A stretch of 38,778 nt of DNA from an uncultured Lachnospiraceae bacterium (GTDB taxonomy: Bacteria > Bacillota > Clostridia > Lachnospirales > Lachnospiraceae). The stretch covers positions 1-38,778 of the forward strand of contig CAMNJZ010000011.1 in assembly GCA_946541955.1 (NCBI GenBank). Direction: 5' to 3'. Below, one piece after another: positions 1 to 7,448 of the stretch. The notes below the pieces were generated by a model, which was not told the DNA's origin, did no database searches, and saw only the letters and a list, made by a program, of their open reading frames with translations. Position numbers and translations under genes: made by a program. Numbering within the stretch: the stretch's first letter is position 1; every line of letters starts with the position of its first letter.

Positions 1-38
1 TGGCTGTTTACTGCCATGCCTCCGGTATCCGGCCGCCC

Positions 39-695
39 TCAGGCCCCCTGAATGAGGACCACCAGGGCCAGGCCCTGCCCGGCGCTGACAAAGGCGCCCT
101 CTCCCGCCTTTACATGATTGCTGACGCCAAGGGGAAAGGCGTAGGAAAGCGTGCCCTGATCCAGGGTATACTGCATGCCGCCGATGGTCAGATCTTTGAC
201 CTCCCTGTCCAGGGCAAAGACCGAGAAGGTCCCTTCAAAGGAAGGATCCAGGGTCAGGGTCTCCTCTGTAATGACCCGGAGCCTGGTCCTTTCGCCCACA
301 AGCTCTGCCCCTGCCCCCAGCTTTTTCAGATAGACCAGGGTCTGTATGTTGGCCAGGGTATGGTCCAGTCTGTCGCCGCCAAGGCCCCCGTAGATCAGAA
401 ATTCCCGAAAGCCCATCTCAAAGCCAAGTCTGGCTGCGGCGATGGTATCCGTATCGTCCTTGACCACCGGCAAAGTGGTGACACTGCCTGGATGGGCGGC
501 CTCGAAGCGCTCCAGAAGGGGCCTGCAGCGCTCCGGCAGGGAGTCATAGTCTCCCAGGACATGATCGGGCGTGATGCCCCTCTCTGCCAGATGGGTCAGA
601 CCTCCGTCCACTGCAATCAGAAAGTCCCCTTCTCTGTATTCGATCTCCTCTTTTCCCATGGGGGCGGACCCCACCAGGATGCACCGGCCCTTCAT
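39..695 (-). CDS. thiN: Thiamine pyrophosphokinase
   Basis: Predicted to transfer pyrophosphate from ATP to thiamine, giving thiamine diphosphate in the cytosol. The 218-residue protein has the ThiN-type motifs GDYDS (residues 48-52) and KDDTDT (79-84), which bind metal and nucleotide, followed by the GGLGGDRLDH segment typical of the family. The frame stays open upstream, but the start at 695 is preferred: its ATG overlaps the TGA of the upstream cinA-type gene (ATGA), a GGGAG-like ribosome site lies just before it, and the family begins at this point. An ATG two codons earlier (701) is possible. It is the last gene seen of the yicC-to-thiN operon, so salvage of thiamine would be co-expressed with housekeeping genes. 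Family assignment is firm. Confidence 0.93.
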   Translation of the reverse strand: MKGRCILVGSAPMGKEEIEYREGDFLIAVDGGLTHLAERGITPDHVLGDYDSLPERCRPLLERFEAAHPGSVTTLPVVKDDTDTIAAARLGFEMGFREFLIYGGLGGDRLDHTLANIQTLVYLKKLGAGAELVGERTRLRVITEETLTLDPSFEGTFSVFALDREVKDLTIGGMQYTLDQGTLSYAFPLGVSNHVKAGEGAFVSAGQGLALVVLIQGA

Positions 696-1183
696 GCCCA
701 TTCTCCCAGCTGCTCCTCCAGAAGGAGCAGGGCCATGGAGGCCGCCTTCTTCCGGATCATGGCGCGGTTTCCATGGAAATGACATTCCCGGACCACGGTA
801 TGGCCCTTTACATGACAGCCGATGAAGACCAGGCCCACCGCCTTGCCCTCCGAAGCCGAGGGACCGGCGTTGCCGGTCACGGAAAGGGCACAGTCCGCCT
901 GACACCTGCCTGCGGCGCCCAGGACCATTCTTCTTGCCGTTTCTTTGGATACGGCGCCCCGAACGGCCAGAAGGGAAGCCGGCACCCCCAGCATCCGGGT
1001 CTTTTCCTCATTGACATAGGTCACAAAGCCGCCCCGGTAGACCTCTGAAACGCCGGGCACGCCGGTCAGCATGGAGGCGATCATGCCGCCTGTACAGGAT
1101 TCGGCCGTAGCCAGCTTCCAGCCTCTCATCTTTAAAAGGGCTGCGACCCTTGCCGCCGCGCCCCTTGGATGTCCCTTGCTCAT
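692..1183 (-). CDS. pncC: CinA C-terminal domain protein, nicotinamide-nucleotide amidase (PncC type)
   Basis: This is a stand-alone CinA C-terminal domain of 163 residues. Such proteins deamidate nicotinamide mononucleotide to nicotinate mononucleotide in pyridine nucleotide recycling. The signature AESCTGG lies at residues 27-33, and SVTGNAGP follows near 101-108. The N-terminal molybdopterin-binding-like domain of full-length CinA is absent, so this is the short PncC form, not a truncation by mutation. The start at 1183 is chosen because GGAGG lies five bases upstream and upstream in-frame sequence looks non-coding. The stop overlaps the thiN start by four bases, implying translational coupling. 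Two tandem hairpins separate it from pgsA, so expression of this gene and thiN may be lower than that of the genes before them. Confidence 0.9.
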   Translation of the reverse strand: MSKGHPRGAAARVAALLKMRGWKLATAESCTGGMIASMLTGVPGVSEVYRGGFVTYVNEEKTRMLGVPASLLAVRGAVSKETARRMVLGAAGRCQADCALSVTGNAGPSASEGKAVGLVFIGCHVKGHTVVRECHFHGNRAMIRKKAASMALLLLEEQLGEWA

Positions 1184-1209
1184 AGGAGCCTCCTTTTTTA
1201 TAAAGGGAA

Positions 1210-1286
1210 AGATGCCTGAAACCGGAGGGTTCCAGGCATCTGCTCTTCTATATGCAGGCTTTGGGATTTTCCCCTTCGCCCTGCAT
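1210..1286 (-). terminator. Two tandem hairpins between pgsA and cinA/pncC, possible leaky attenuator
   Basis: On the minus strand a 7-bp stem (ATGCAGG/CCTGCAT, 1252-1286) is followed by a 9-bp stem (AGATGCCTG/CAGGCATCT, 1210-1241). The second is followed by TTTCCCTTTATAAAAAA, a poor U-tract. This is consistent with partial termination or RNA processing inside the operon rather than a full stop. Confidence 0.4.
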
Positions 1287-1293
1287 CTGCGGT

Positions 1294-1824
1294 TTATTTT
1301 GTCTGTCCGATGACCTGCTTGTTCTTCATGATATAGTCGCAGAGGGAAATGATGGTCAGTGCCAGTGCGACCCACATCATCAAATTGGTGAGAATGGCAA
1401 GCTTTTCGATATTGATGATCATCAGGATGATCATGATCATCTGGAAGGTGGTCTTGAACTTGCCCCAGTAGGAGGCTGCGATGACGATGCCGTTGTCGGC
1501 TGCGATCAGCCTGAAGCCGCTGATGGCGAATTCCCTGGCCACGATGATCACGACGACCCAGGAAGGGATCCTGCCCAGGTCTACCAGGCAGATCAGGGCG
1601 GAACAGACAAGCAGCTTATCGGCCAGAGGGTCCATGAACTTACCGAAATCCGTTACCAGGTTATATTTCCGGGCGATCTTGCCGTCTGCCAGGTCGGTCA
1701 GAGAGGCGGCGCAGAAAATAACAAGGGCAATGATGTCCTTATTGGGGATTTCCGATAAGAGGAAAAACACAAAGAAAGGGATCATAATGATTCTGAGCAT
1801 TGTAAGTTTGTTCGGCAGATTCAT
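1294..1824 (-). CDS. pgsA: CDP-diacylglycerol--glycerol-3-phosphate 3-phosphatidyltransferase
   Basis: Integral membrane enzyme that makes phosphatidylglycerophosphate from CDP-diacylglycerol and glycerol-3-phosphate, the committed step of phosphatidylglycerol and cardiolipin synthesis. The 176-residue protein carries the complete CDP-alcohol phosphotransferase motif, D44-x2-D47-G-x2-A-R-x8-G61-x3-D65-x3-D69, with hydrophobic segments on both sides. The opening residues (MNLPNKLTMLRI) are typical of PgsA, and the ATG at 1824 has GGAGG seven bases upstream. It follows rimO by 32 bp, the same order as in many Clostridia. Identification is secure at family level; the gene symbol rests on motif, length and context. 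Confidence 0.93.
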   Translation of the reverse strand: MNLPNKLTMLRIIMIPFFVFFLLSEIPNKDIIALVIFCAASLTDLADGKIARKYNLVTDFGKFMDPLADKLLVCSALICLVDLGRIPSWVVVIIVAREFAISGFRLIAADNGIVIAASYWGKFKTTFQMIMIILMIINIEKLAILTNLMMWVALALTIISLCDYIMKNKQVIGQTK

Positions 1825-1856
1825 AATTATACCTCCGTTTCAGTATTACAGAATTG

Positions 1857-3221
1857 CTATGCCGGATCGATGGGAGCATCCGTCAGCTTTCCGATCAGAT
1901 CATACTCCTGGGAGCCGGTAATTTTCACCTGGACCAGATCGCCTGTCATCAGTTCCCGCTTTGTTTCAATGAAGACCAGGCCGTCTACGCCGGGCGCATC
2001 CTTGTAGGTCCTGGCTGTATAGACGTCCTCCTCAGCCAGCTTCCCTTCCACCAGAGCGGTCAGGACCCTGCCCTTCATTTTTCTGGCCTGGCTGAAGGCG
2101 ATCTTCTGCTGGGCCAGCATCAGTTCCTTCTGACGCCTTCTCTTAATGGGGGCCGGTACCTGGGGAGACATTTTGGCAGCCACGGTGCCTTCCTCCTTGG
2201 AGTAGGTGAAAACGCCCAGTCTGTCGAACTTCATCTTCCTGACAAAGGAAAGAAGCTCCTTGTGGTCTTTCTCCAGCTCTCCGGGGAAGCCTGTGATCAA
2301 TGTGGTGCGCAGGCACATGTCCGGGATCTCGCTCCGGATATAGGAAACGATCTCCTCCAGTTCTTTTCTGTTTGTCCTTCTGCGCATCTTTTCAAGAATG
2401 CTGTCCGAGGCATGCTGGATCGGCATATCCAGATAGTGGAGGACCTTGGGCTCCTCCTTGATTACCTGGACCAGCTCCGGGGTGATCTCCTCCGGATAGG
2501 CGTAGAGGATCCGGATCCACCTGGGGCCTTCGATCTGACAGAGCTTTCGCAGAAGGTGGGGAAGTCTTTTTTCCCCATAAAGATCCATCCCGTAGAGGGT
2601 GGTCTCCTGGGCCACCAGGATCAGCTCCCGGACGCCCTGGGCAGCCAGGTCTTTAGCCTGGGAGAGGACCTCCTCCTCCGGAACAGAACGGAAGGGGCCC
2701 CGGAAGGAAGGGATGGCGCAGTAGCTGCAGCCCTTGTTGCAGCCGTCCGCGATCTTCAGATAGCCGTAGTAGCCGCCGGTGGTCAGGACCCTTTTGGCGC
2801 CCGTGGTGGGCGTTTTCTTCAGGGACCGGATCCGGAGCCTGTCAGGCGCTTCTCTTTCCAGGACATCCTCCAGGACCTTTGCGATTTCGTCCTGGGCCGT
2901 GGTGCCGATGACAGCGTCCACCTCGGGCATCTCCTTCAGGACCTCCTCCTGATAGCGCTGGGCCAGGCAGCCCGCTGCGATCAGAGCCCGAAGCTTTCCC
3001 TGGGTCCTGCGTTCTCCCAGCTCCAGCAGGGATTCAATGCTCTCCTTCTGGGCGTCCTTGATGAAGCTGCAGGTATTGACGATGGCAATGTCCGCCTCGT
3101 CCTCATCATCGGTAAACTGGTAGCCCTTCTCGGAAAGGATTCCCAGCATCTCCTCCGTATCCACCAGATTCTTGTCGCATCCCAGGGATACAAAGAGTAT
3201 TTTGCCTTTTTCCTGCATCAT
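1857..3221 (-). CDS. rimO: Ribosomal protein S12 methylthiotransferase
   Basis: Radical-SAM enzyme that adds a methylthio group to the conserved aspartate of ribosomal protein S12. The 454-residue protein has the three-part layout of methylthiotransferases: an N-terminal UPF0004 domain with cluster-binding cysteines C15, C51 and C85, a radical-SAM core with C161-x3-C165-x2-C168, and a C-terminal TRAM-like segment. The opening SLGCDKNLVD and the sequence around C161 fit RimO better than the tRNA enzyme MiaB. The ATG at 3221 overlaps the rpoZ TGA by four bases, with a second ATG directly after it (3218); no clear ribosome site is seen, so translation is probably coupled to rpoZ. Confidence 0.95.
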   Translation of the reverse strand: MMQEKGKILFVSLGCDKNLVDTEEMLGILSEKGYQFTDDEDEADIAIVNTCSFIKDAQKESIESLLELGERRTQGKLRALIAAGCLAQRYQEEVLKEMPEVDAVIGTTAQDEIAKVLEDVLEREAPDRLRIRSLKKTPTTGAKRVLTTGGYYGYLKIADGCNKGCSYCAIPSFRGPFRSVPEEEVLSQAKDLAAQGVRELILVAQETTLYGMDLYGEKRLPHLLRKLCQIEGPRWIRILYAYPEEITPELVQVIKEEPKVLHYLDMPIQHASDSILEKMRRRTNRKELEEIVSYIRSEIPDMCLRTTLITGFPGELEKDHKELLSFVRKMKFDRLGVFTYSKEEGTVAAKMSPQVPAPIKRRRQKELMLAQQKIAFSQARKMKGRVLTALVEGKLAEEDVYTARTYKDAPGVDGLVFIETKRELMTGDLVQVKITGSQEYDLIGKLTDAPIDPA

Positions 3222-3556
3222 TCGATCTCAACCGCAGGGGCGTCTTCTGCTTCAGCCTCTTCCTCTGCAGGAGCTTCTTCCTCCTCCAGGGAAAGGACCT
3301 CTTCGGTTTCCTCAGGGATCTCATCCGCTGCCAGGATCCGGATCCTGCCCTGGTTGAGCTCCTCGACAGCGATGGAAAGAGGCTTGTCGCTCTCATCATA
3401 GTCGTCGATCAGGGGCTCACTGCCGTCCACGATCTGTCTGGCTCTTCTGGCAGTGGCCATAACGATGGAATAGCGGCTGTTGATGACCGGGGTTTCGCCC
3501 TCTTCCACGTCCTTGTTTACAACTTTCATCAGATCTACATATGAAGGATGGATCAT
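3218..3556 (-). CDS. rpoZ: DNA-directed RNA polymerase omega subunit with acidic tail
   Basis: Small subunit that helps assemble and stabilise RNA polymerase. The omega core (about residues 1-70) includes the RYSIVMATARRARQI segment that contacts beta-prime. It is followed by a strongly acidic tail of roughly 35 residues rich in Glu and Ala, longer than in the minimal subunit. The ATG at 3556 follows gmk by six bases, and an AAAGGA ribosome site lies inside the end of gmk. Its place between gmk and rimO matches the usual gmk-rpoZ pairing in Firmicutes. The acidic tail is visible in sequence; whether it has a role is unknown. Confidence 0.93.
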   Translation of the reverse strand: MIHPSYVDLMKVVNKDVEEGETPVINSRYSIVMATARRARQIVDGSEPLIDDYDESDKPLSIAVEELNQGRIRILAADEIPEETEEVLSLEEEEAPAEEEAEAEDAPAVEIE

Positions 3557-3562
3557 TTTGCG

Positions 3563-4228
3563 TCAGTTCCTTTCTTTTTCTCTTTTTTCAATAATATCCT
3601 CAAGTTCTGCTTTGAACTTCTCAACAAATGTTAAGTCCGGCTCATGTCCCGTAACGTCTCCGGTCTGCATGATCTTCTCGATGGCGTCCGCACAGGCCTC
3701 GGCCCTGCCGCTTTCATTGATCAGCATGGCGTCGTAGCGGCCCACATCGGCGCATTCCCGCAGGGCCGTCCGCAGGCGCTTCTGGACCGTGGCAAAGTCA
3801 ATGCTCTGGTCCTTTCTGCCCTCCAGCTGCCGGATCAGGTCCTGGGGCGTCGGGGTCACAATAAAGATGGACAGGGTGTCGGGGTAGATCTTCTTGACCT
3901 GGGCCCCGCCCTGGACCTCGATCTCCAGGATCACATAGTTGTTCTTTGCCAGATTCTCCTCCACAAAGGCCCTGGGCGTTCCGTAGTTGTTGGAGCTGCC
4001 TTCGTAGTAGGCGTATTCCAGAAAACCGTCTTCATCCATGACCTTCCGGAAATCCTCATGGGTCACAAAATAGTACTCTCTGCCATGGACTTCACCATCC
4101 CGGGGGGCCCGGGTGGTCATGGAGACCGAAAGCGCATAGTGATCATATTTTTCCATCAGGGCCTTCACAATGGTGCCCTTGCCCGCTCCGGAAAAGCCGG
4201 AGATCACGGCGATCCTGCCTTTATTCAT
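3563..4228 (-). CDS. gmk: Guanylate kinase
   Basis: Phosphorylates GMP to GDP with ATP in the cytosol, feeding GTP pools. The 221-residue protein has the P-loop SGFSGAGKGT at residues 10-19, then the GMP-binding region with SVSMTTRAPRDGE and GREYYFV, and the lid region. The C-terminal end is extended and charged beyond the usual length of about 205. The start at 4228 has GAGGAGG six bases upstream and overlaps the 3' end of remA by eight bases. Further in-frame upstream residues are rejected because they are the remA shadow. In Firmicutes this enzyme is a known (p)ppGpp target, which is of interest given relA and codY elsewhere in the window. Confidence 0.96.
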   Translation of the reverse strand: MNKGRIAVISGFSGAGKGTIVKALMEKYDHYALSVSMTTRAPRDGEVHGREYYFVTHEDFRKVMDEDGFLEYAYYEGSSNNYGTPRAFVEENLAKNNYVILEIEVQGGAQVKKIYPDTLSIFIVTPTPQDLIRQLEGRKDQSIDFATVQKRLRTALRECADVGRYDAMLINESGRAEACADAIEKIMQTGDVTGHEPDLTFVEKFKAELEDIIEKREKERN

Positions 4229-4490
4229 CTTCTGCCTCCTCTGTTTCCGTTCCTGTCTGGGCTCTGCCCCGGATGGTCTCCGGCAGCAGGGCTGACAGAA
4301 CGATCCTGTCATTTTCCATTACGATGACGGATTTGGTCTTGCGTCCCTGGGTGGCGTCGATGGTTCTGCCGTCCTCCCTGGCCCGGGCCACCAGCCTTTT
4401 GATGGGGGCGGATTCCGGAGAAACGATGGCAATGATCTTGCCGGCGTTGACGATGTTTCCAAATCCGATGTGTATCAGTTTTATATCCAT
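4221..4490 (-). CDS. remA: RemA-family DNA-binding regulator (DUF370)
   Basis: An 89-residue member of the RemA/DUF370 family. In Bacillus subtilis RemA is an oligomeric DNA-binding activator of biofilm matrix and osmoprotection genes. The conserved opening (IKLIHIGFGNIVNAGKIIAIVSPES without gaps in the family) and the segment RTIDATQGRKTKSVI match the family throughout its length. The start at 4490 is four bases downstream of the yicC stop, with a weak AAGG ribosome site. Its place between yicC and gmk is the standard Firmicute arrangement. The role in this organism is inferred only from the family; biofilm control has not been shown for most clostridial copies. Confidence 0.9.
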   Translation of the reverse strand: MDIKLIHIGFGNIVNAGKIIAIVSPESAPIKRLVARAREDGRTIDATQGRKTKSVIVMENDRIVLSALLPETIRGRAQTGTETEEAEDE

Positions 4491-4494
4491 GGCC

Positions 4495-5373
4495 TTATTC
4501 AATGTTCTGAATCTGCTCCCGGACCTTCTCCACCGAGGTCTTGAGGTTGATCGCATGGTCCGAGATTTGCAGATCAATGGATTTGGAAAGAATGGTATTG
4601 GATTCTCTGTTCATTTCCTGGGCGATGAAGTCCAGCTTTCTGCCGACGCCCTCATCCAGATCCAGGGCAGCCCGGGTGGCTTCGATATGGCTCCGCAGGC
4701 GGACCAGCTCCTCATCCACACAGACCTTGTCGGCGTAGATGGCCGTCTCCTGCAGGATCCTGTTATCGTCGATGGCTGTATTTTCCAGAAGCTCCCTCAC
4801 CTTGTCGTAGAGCCTCTGTCTGTAGAAGGTAACGATCTCCGGGGATCTGGATGTAATGTATTCCACATCCTGGCTCATCTCCTCCAGCTTGGAAAGGATG
4901 TCCGCCCTGAGGAACTCGCCCTCCCGGATCCTGGCCTGGAGGAAGTTCTCCGCCGCCTGGTCCAGAACGCCCTTCAGATTGGCCCAGATCTCATCCGCAT
5001 CGGCGGTCTCTTCCTCCATGGTCAAAACCTCCGGATATCTGGAGAGATGGGAAACATTGATATCATTGGGAATGTCGAAATCCTCGGCCATCTGCCGCAG
5101 GTGCTGCAGATATTCCTCCGCCAGGGCCCTGTTATACTGGACGCCCCGGGATTTGTCGATCAGGTCTTCGTAGTTGATATAGACGTCGACCTTTCCGCGC
5201 TGCACGTATTTCTTCAGTTCCTGTTTGATCTCAGCCTCCAGCTGGTAGAGCGGCCTGGGCATACGGATACTGATATCCAGATAGCGGTTGTTCACCGACT
5301 TCATTTCCACTGTGATCCGGAACTGTTCACTGACCATGTCGGCCCGTCCGAATCCTGTCATACTTTTGATCAT
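4495..5373 (-). CDS. yicC: YicC/YloC-family endoribonuclease
   Basis: First large gene of the housekeeping operon. The 292-residue product matches the YicC/YloC family from end to end: MIKSMTGFGR at the N-terminus, SVNNRYLDI near residue 25, and a C-terminal DUF1732 region with GRKLDFIAQEMNRESNT and a terminal SDHAI..K..VEKVREQIQNIE. The family has been shown to act as endoribonucleases. The ATG at 5373 is favoured because the family starts here, with GAGG eleven bases upstream. The frame is open back to an ATG at 5460 that coincides with the predicted transcript start, so a 29-residue longer leaderless product cannot be excluded. A short leader with alternative stems precedes it. Confidence 0.93.
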   Translation of the reverse strand: MIKSMTGFGRADMVSEQFRITVEMKSVNNRYLDISIRMPRPLYQLEAEIKQELKKYVQRGKVDVYINYEDLIDKSRGVQYNRALAEEYLQHLRQMAEDFDIPNDINVSHLSRYPEVLTMEEETADADEIWANLKGVLDQAAENFLQARIREGEFLRADILSKLEEMSQDVEYITSRSPEIVTFYRQRLYDKVRELLENTAIDDNRILQETAIYADKVCVDEELVRLRSHIEATRAALDLDEGVGRKLDFIAQEMNRESNTILSKSIDLQISDHAINLKTSVEKVREQIQNIE

Positions 5374-5386
5374 AGCAATGAGGACC

Positions 5387-5431
5387 TCACTTACAGATTT
5401 TTTGTCTGTTACAGAATCCGGTTTTGGGCAT
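5387..5431 (-). CDS. Putative 14-codon leader peptide upstream of yicC
   Basis: The frame reads MPKTGFCNRQKICK and stops at a TGA twelve bases before the yicC ATG. An AGGGGAG ribosome-site-like sequence ends four bases before its ATG. The frame crosses two stem-forming segments of the leader, so ribosomes on it would change the RNA fold. It is not in frame with yicC. Function is inferred only from layout; the peptide may be fortuitous. Confidence 0.35.
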   Translation of the reverse strand: MPKTGFCNRQKICK

Positions 5432-5460
5432 ACTGCTCCCCTTAAAGCATTCTGTAACAT
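5391..5460 (-). promoter_or_regulatory. yicC operon leader with alternative stems
   Basis: On the minus strand, segment 1 (5449-5459, TGTTACAGAAT) is the perfect 11-bp complement of segment 2 (5407-5417, ATTCTGTAACA). Segment 2 overlaps the 5' arm of a second hairpin (ACAGA 5405-5409 with TCTGT 5393-5397). The two stems share bases 5407-5409 and cannot both form completely. The first stem would enclose the ribosome site of the putative leader peptide. No U-tract is present, so any control would be on translation or stability rather than simple termination. Confidence 0.45.
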
Positions 5461-5466
5461 CTTATC

Positions 5467-5495
5467 ATTATATCGACGCCGCTTTTTTGCGTCAA
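5467..5495 (-). promoter_or_regulatory. Sigma-A promoter of the yicC operon
   Basis: The -35 TTGACG (5490-5495) and perfect -10 TATAAT (5467-5472) are separated by 17 bp. Transcription is predicted to start near 5460. It lies back to back with the rqcH promoter. Confidence 0.85.
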
Positions 5496-5525
5496 GCCAA
5501 AATCCAGGTCCGGCCCTCTCCCGGC

Positions 5526-5554
5526 TTGCAGGAAACCTGCCTTTTGTGTATCAT
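5526..5554 (+). promoter_or_regulatory. Promoter of rqcH with an embedded inverted repeat
   Basis: TTGCAG (5526-5531) and TATCAT (5549-5554) are separated by 17 bp. A perfect inverted repeat GCAGG-AAA-CCTGC (5528-5540) overlaps the -35 box and could be an operator or chance. Confidence 0.7.
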
Positions 5555-5614
5555 TGAAAGGATTATCAACATATCTTCTCAGGCCCCCTCCCGGGACCTT
5601 TGGAAAGGAAACCT

Positions 5615-7396
5615 ATGGCTTTTGACGGAATTACCACAGCCTGCCTGACCAGGGAGCTTTCAGACCTGGTCACCGGCGGACGCATCTATAAAATCGCACA
5701 GACCGACAAATCGGAGCTGGTCCTGACCATCCGTCTCATGGCGGAAAAGGGCGGCGGCCAGGTCCGCCTCTATCTTTCGGCGGACCCTTCCCTGCCCCTC
5801 TGCTATCTGACCCGGAAGACCCGCCAGGCCCCCCTGCAGGCGCCGGCCTTCTGCATGCTCCTTCGCAAGCACCTGCAAAACGGAAAGATCCTTTCCGTTA
5901 CCCAGCCCGGGCTGGAGCGGAGCATCCGCTTTGAGATCGAGCACCTCAATGAAATGGGGGATTTGTGCCGCCATATCCTGGTCATTGAGATCATGGGCAA
6001 GCACTCCAATCTGATCTTTCTGGACGAGAGCGGAAAGATCGTGGACTCCATCAAGCACGTCTCCTCCCTGGTCAGCTCTGTCCGGGAGGTATTGCCAGGC
6101 AGGGACTACTTTATCCCCTCCACCCAGGGCAAGGTCAGTCCCCTGGAGGAAGACGAGGCCAGTTTCCGGGAAAGACTCTCCCAGGCTGGCTTTGATCCCG
6201 CGGGCCTTCTGATGAAGACCTATACAGGCCTTTCCAGACAGATGGCGGAGGAGATCTGCTTTCGCGCTTCCCTCTTCCATGACCGCAGCGCCGCCTCCAT
6301 GGGGGCTTTGGAGCAGGCCGCTCTCTGGAGCGCCTTTTCCTCCCTGATGGAGGATATCAGAGAGGGCCGCTTCCAGCCGGCCATTTATTATAAGAAGGCA
6401 GACGGCGGGAGCGTTCCGGCCGACTTTGCCTCTGTCCCCATGACCATGTATGGGGATCTGGAAAAAAGGGAAATGGACTCCATCTCCCAGGTCCTGGAGG
6501 AATTCTACGACCAGAAGAACGACCTGACCCGGATCCGGCAGAAATCGGCGGACCTGCGCCACATCGTCCAGACCATTCTGGAAAGGGACGTGCACAAGTA
6601 CGACCTGCAGCTGAAACAGATCAGGGATACGGAAAAGAAGGACAAATACCGGGTCTACGGGGAGCTCCTCAACGCCTACGGCTACGGGATCCCCGAAGGA
6701 GCCAGATCCTGCGAGCTGGACAACTACTATACCGGAGAAAAGCTCCGGGTCCCCCTGGACCCCCAGCTGACCCCCCAGCAGAACGCCAAAAAGTACTTTG
6801 ACCGCTATACCAAGCTCAAGAGGACCTATGAAGCCCTGTCGAAGCTGACGGTGGAGGTCAAGGCCGAGATCGACCATCTGGAGAGCATCCGCACCTCCCT
6901 GGAGCTGTCCACGGGAGAAGGGGATCTGGCCCTGATCCGCCGGGAAATGGAGGACGCCGGCTTCATCCGCAGGCACGTCTCCGGCAAAAAGGGCCAGAGC
7001 AGGACGCCCCAGAGCAGGCCTCTCCACTATATTTCCTCCGACGGCTTCGATCTCTATGTGGGCAAGAACAATTTGCAGAACGACGAGCTGACCTTCAAAA
7101 TGGCCGCTCCCTCCGACATCTGGTTCCACGCCAACGACATGCCGGGCTCCCATGTGATCCTCAAGGCCAGGGGCCTTGCCATGGACCAGATCCCGGACCG
7201 GGTCTTCGAGGAGGCCGCCGCCCTGGCTGCCTGGTATTCCAGCGGCAGGGCCCAGGGCAAGGTCGAGATCGACTACCTGGAGCGGCGGAACGTCAAAAAG
7301 CCGAGCAGCTCCCGGCCGGGCTTTGTGGTCTACTATACCAACTATTCCATCTTGGCAGAAACGGATATCTCCATGCTGCGGGAGGTCGATGCCTGA
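5615..7396 (+). CDS. rqcH: Rqc2/NFACT-family ribosome quality control factor RqcH
   Basis: Binds the peptidyl-tRNA-blocked 50S subunit after ribosome stalling and directs addition of C-terminal alanine tails to the stuck peptide. The family was earlier annotated as fibronectin-binding protein. The 593-residue protein has an NFACT-N domain (about 1-270, with QAPAFCMLLRKHL and VIEIMGKHSN), a coiled-coil middle region, and the C-terminal NFACT-R domain (about 460-560) with DIWFHANDMPGSH. The ATG at 5615 has AAAGGA eight bases upstream; a longer in-frame start at 5600 lacks family support. The position of the catalytic Asp-Arg pair reads Glu101-Arg102 here. It is monocistronic, divergent from yicC and closed by a strong terminator. 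Confidence 0.94.
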   Translation: MAFDGITTACLTRELSDLVTGGRIYKIAQTDKSELVLTIRLMAEKGGGQVRLYLSADPSLPLCYLTRKTRQAPLQAPAFCMLLRKHLQNGKILSVTQPGLERSIRFEIEHLNEMGDLCRHILVIEIMGKHSNLIFLDESGKIVDSIKHVSSLVSSVREVLPGRDYFIPSTQGKVSPLEEDEASFRERLSQAGFDPAGLLMKTYTGLSRQMAEEICFRASLFHDRSAASMGALEQAALWSAFSSLMEDIREGRFQPAIYYKKADGGSVPADFASVPMTMYGDLEKREMDSISQVLEEFYDQKNDLTRIRQKSADLRHIVQTILERDVHKYDLQLKQIRDTEKKDKYRVYGELLNAYGYGIPEGARSCELDNYYTGEKLRVPLDPQLTPQQNAKKYFDRYTKLKRTYEALSKLTVEVKAEIDHLESIRTSLELSTGEGDLALIRREMEDAGFIRRHVSGKKGQSRTPQSRPLHYISSDGFDLYVGKNNLQNDELTFKMAAPSDIWFHANDMPGSHVILKARGLAMDQIPDRVFEEAAALAAWYSSGRAQGKVEIDYLERRNVKKPSSSRPGFVVYYTNYSILAETDISMLREVDA

Positions 7397-7404
7397 ATCA
7401 TGTG

Positions 7405-7434
7405 AAAAAGAGCGCCCGCGGGCGCTCTTTTTTT
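7405..7434. terminator. Bidirectional terminator between rqcH and metA
   Basis: A perfect palindrome AGAGCGCCCG/CGGGCGCTCT (7409-7428) is flanked by an A-run on the left and a seven-T run on the right. It can terminate rqcH and, less strongly, the convergent mecA-metA operon. Confidence 0.92.
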
Positions 7435-7448
7435 CAGATTGGTATAAC

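Noticed and set aside
696-905. N-terminal extension of ThiN in the open frame upstream
   Set aside because: It overlaps cinA/pncC coding sequence in another frame and is not family-like; the ATGA overlap at 695 gives a natural start.
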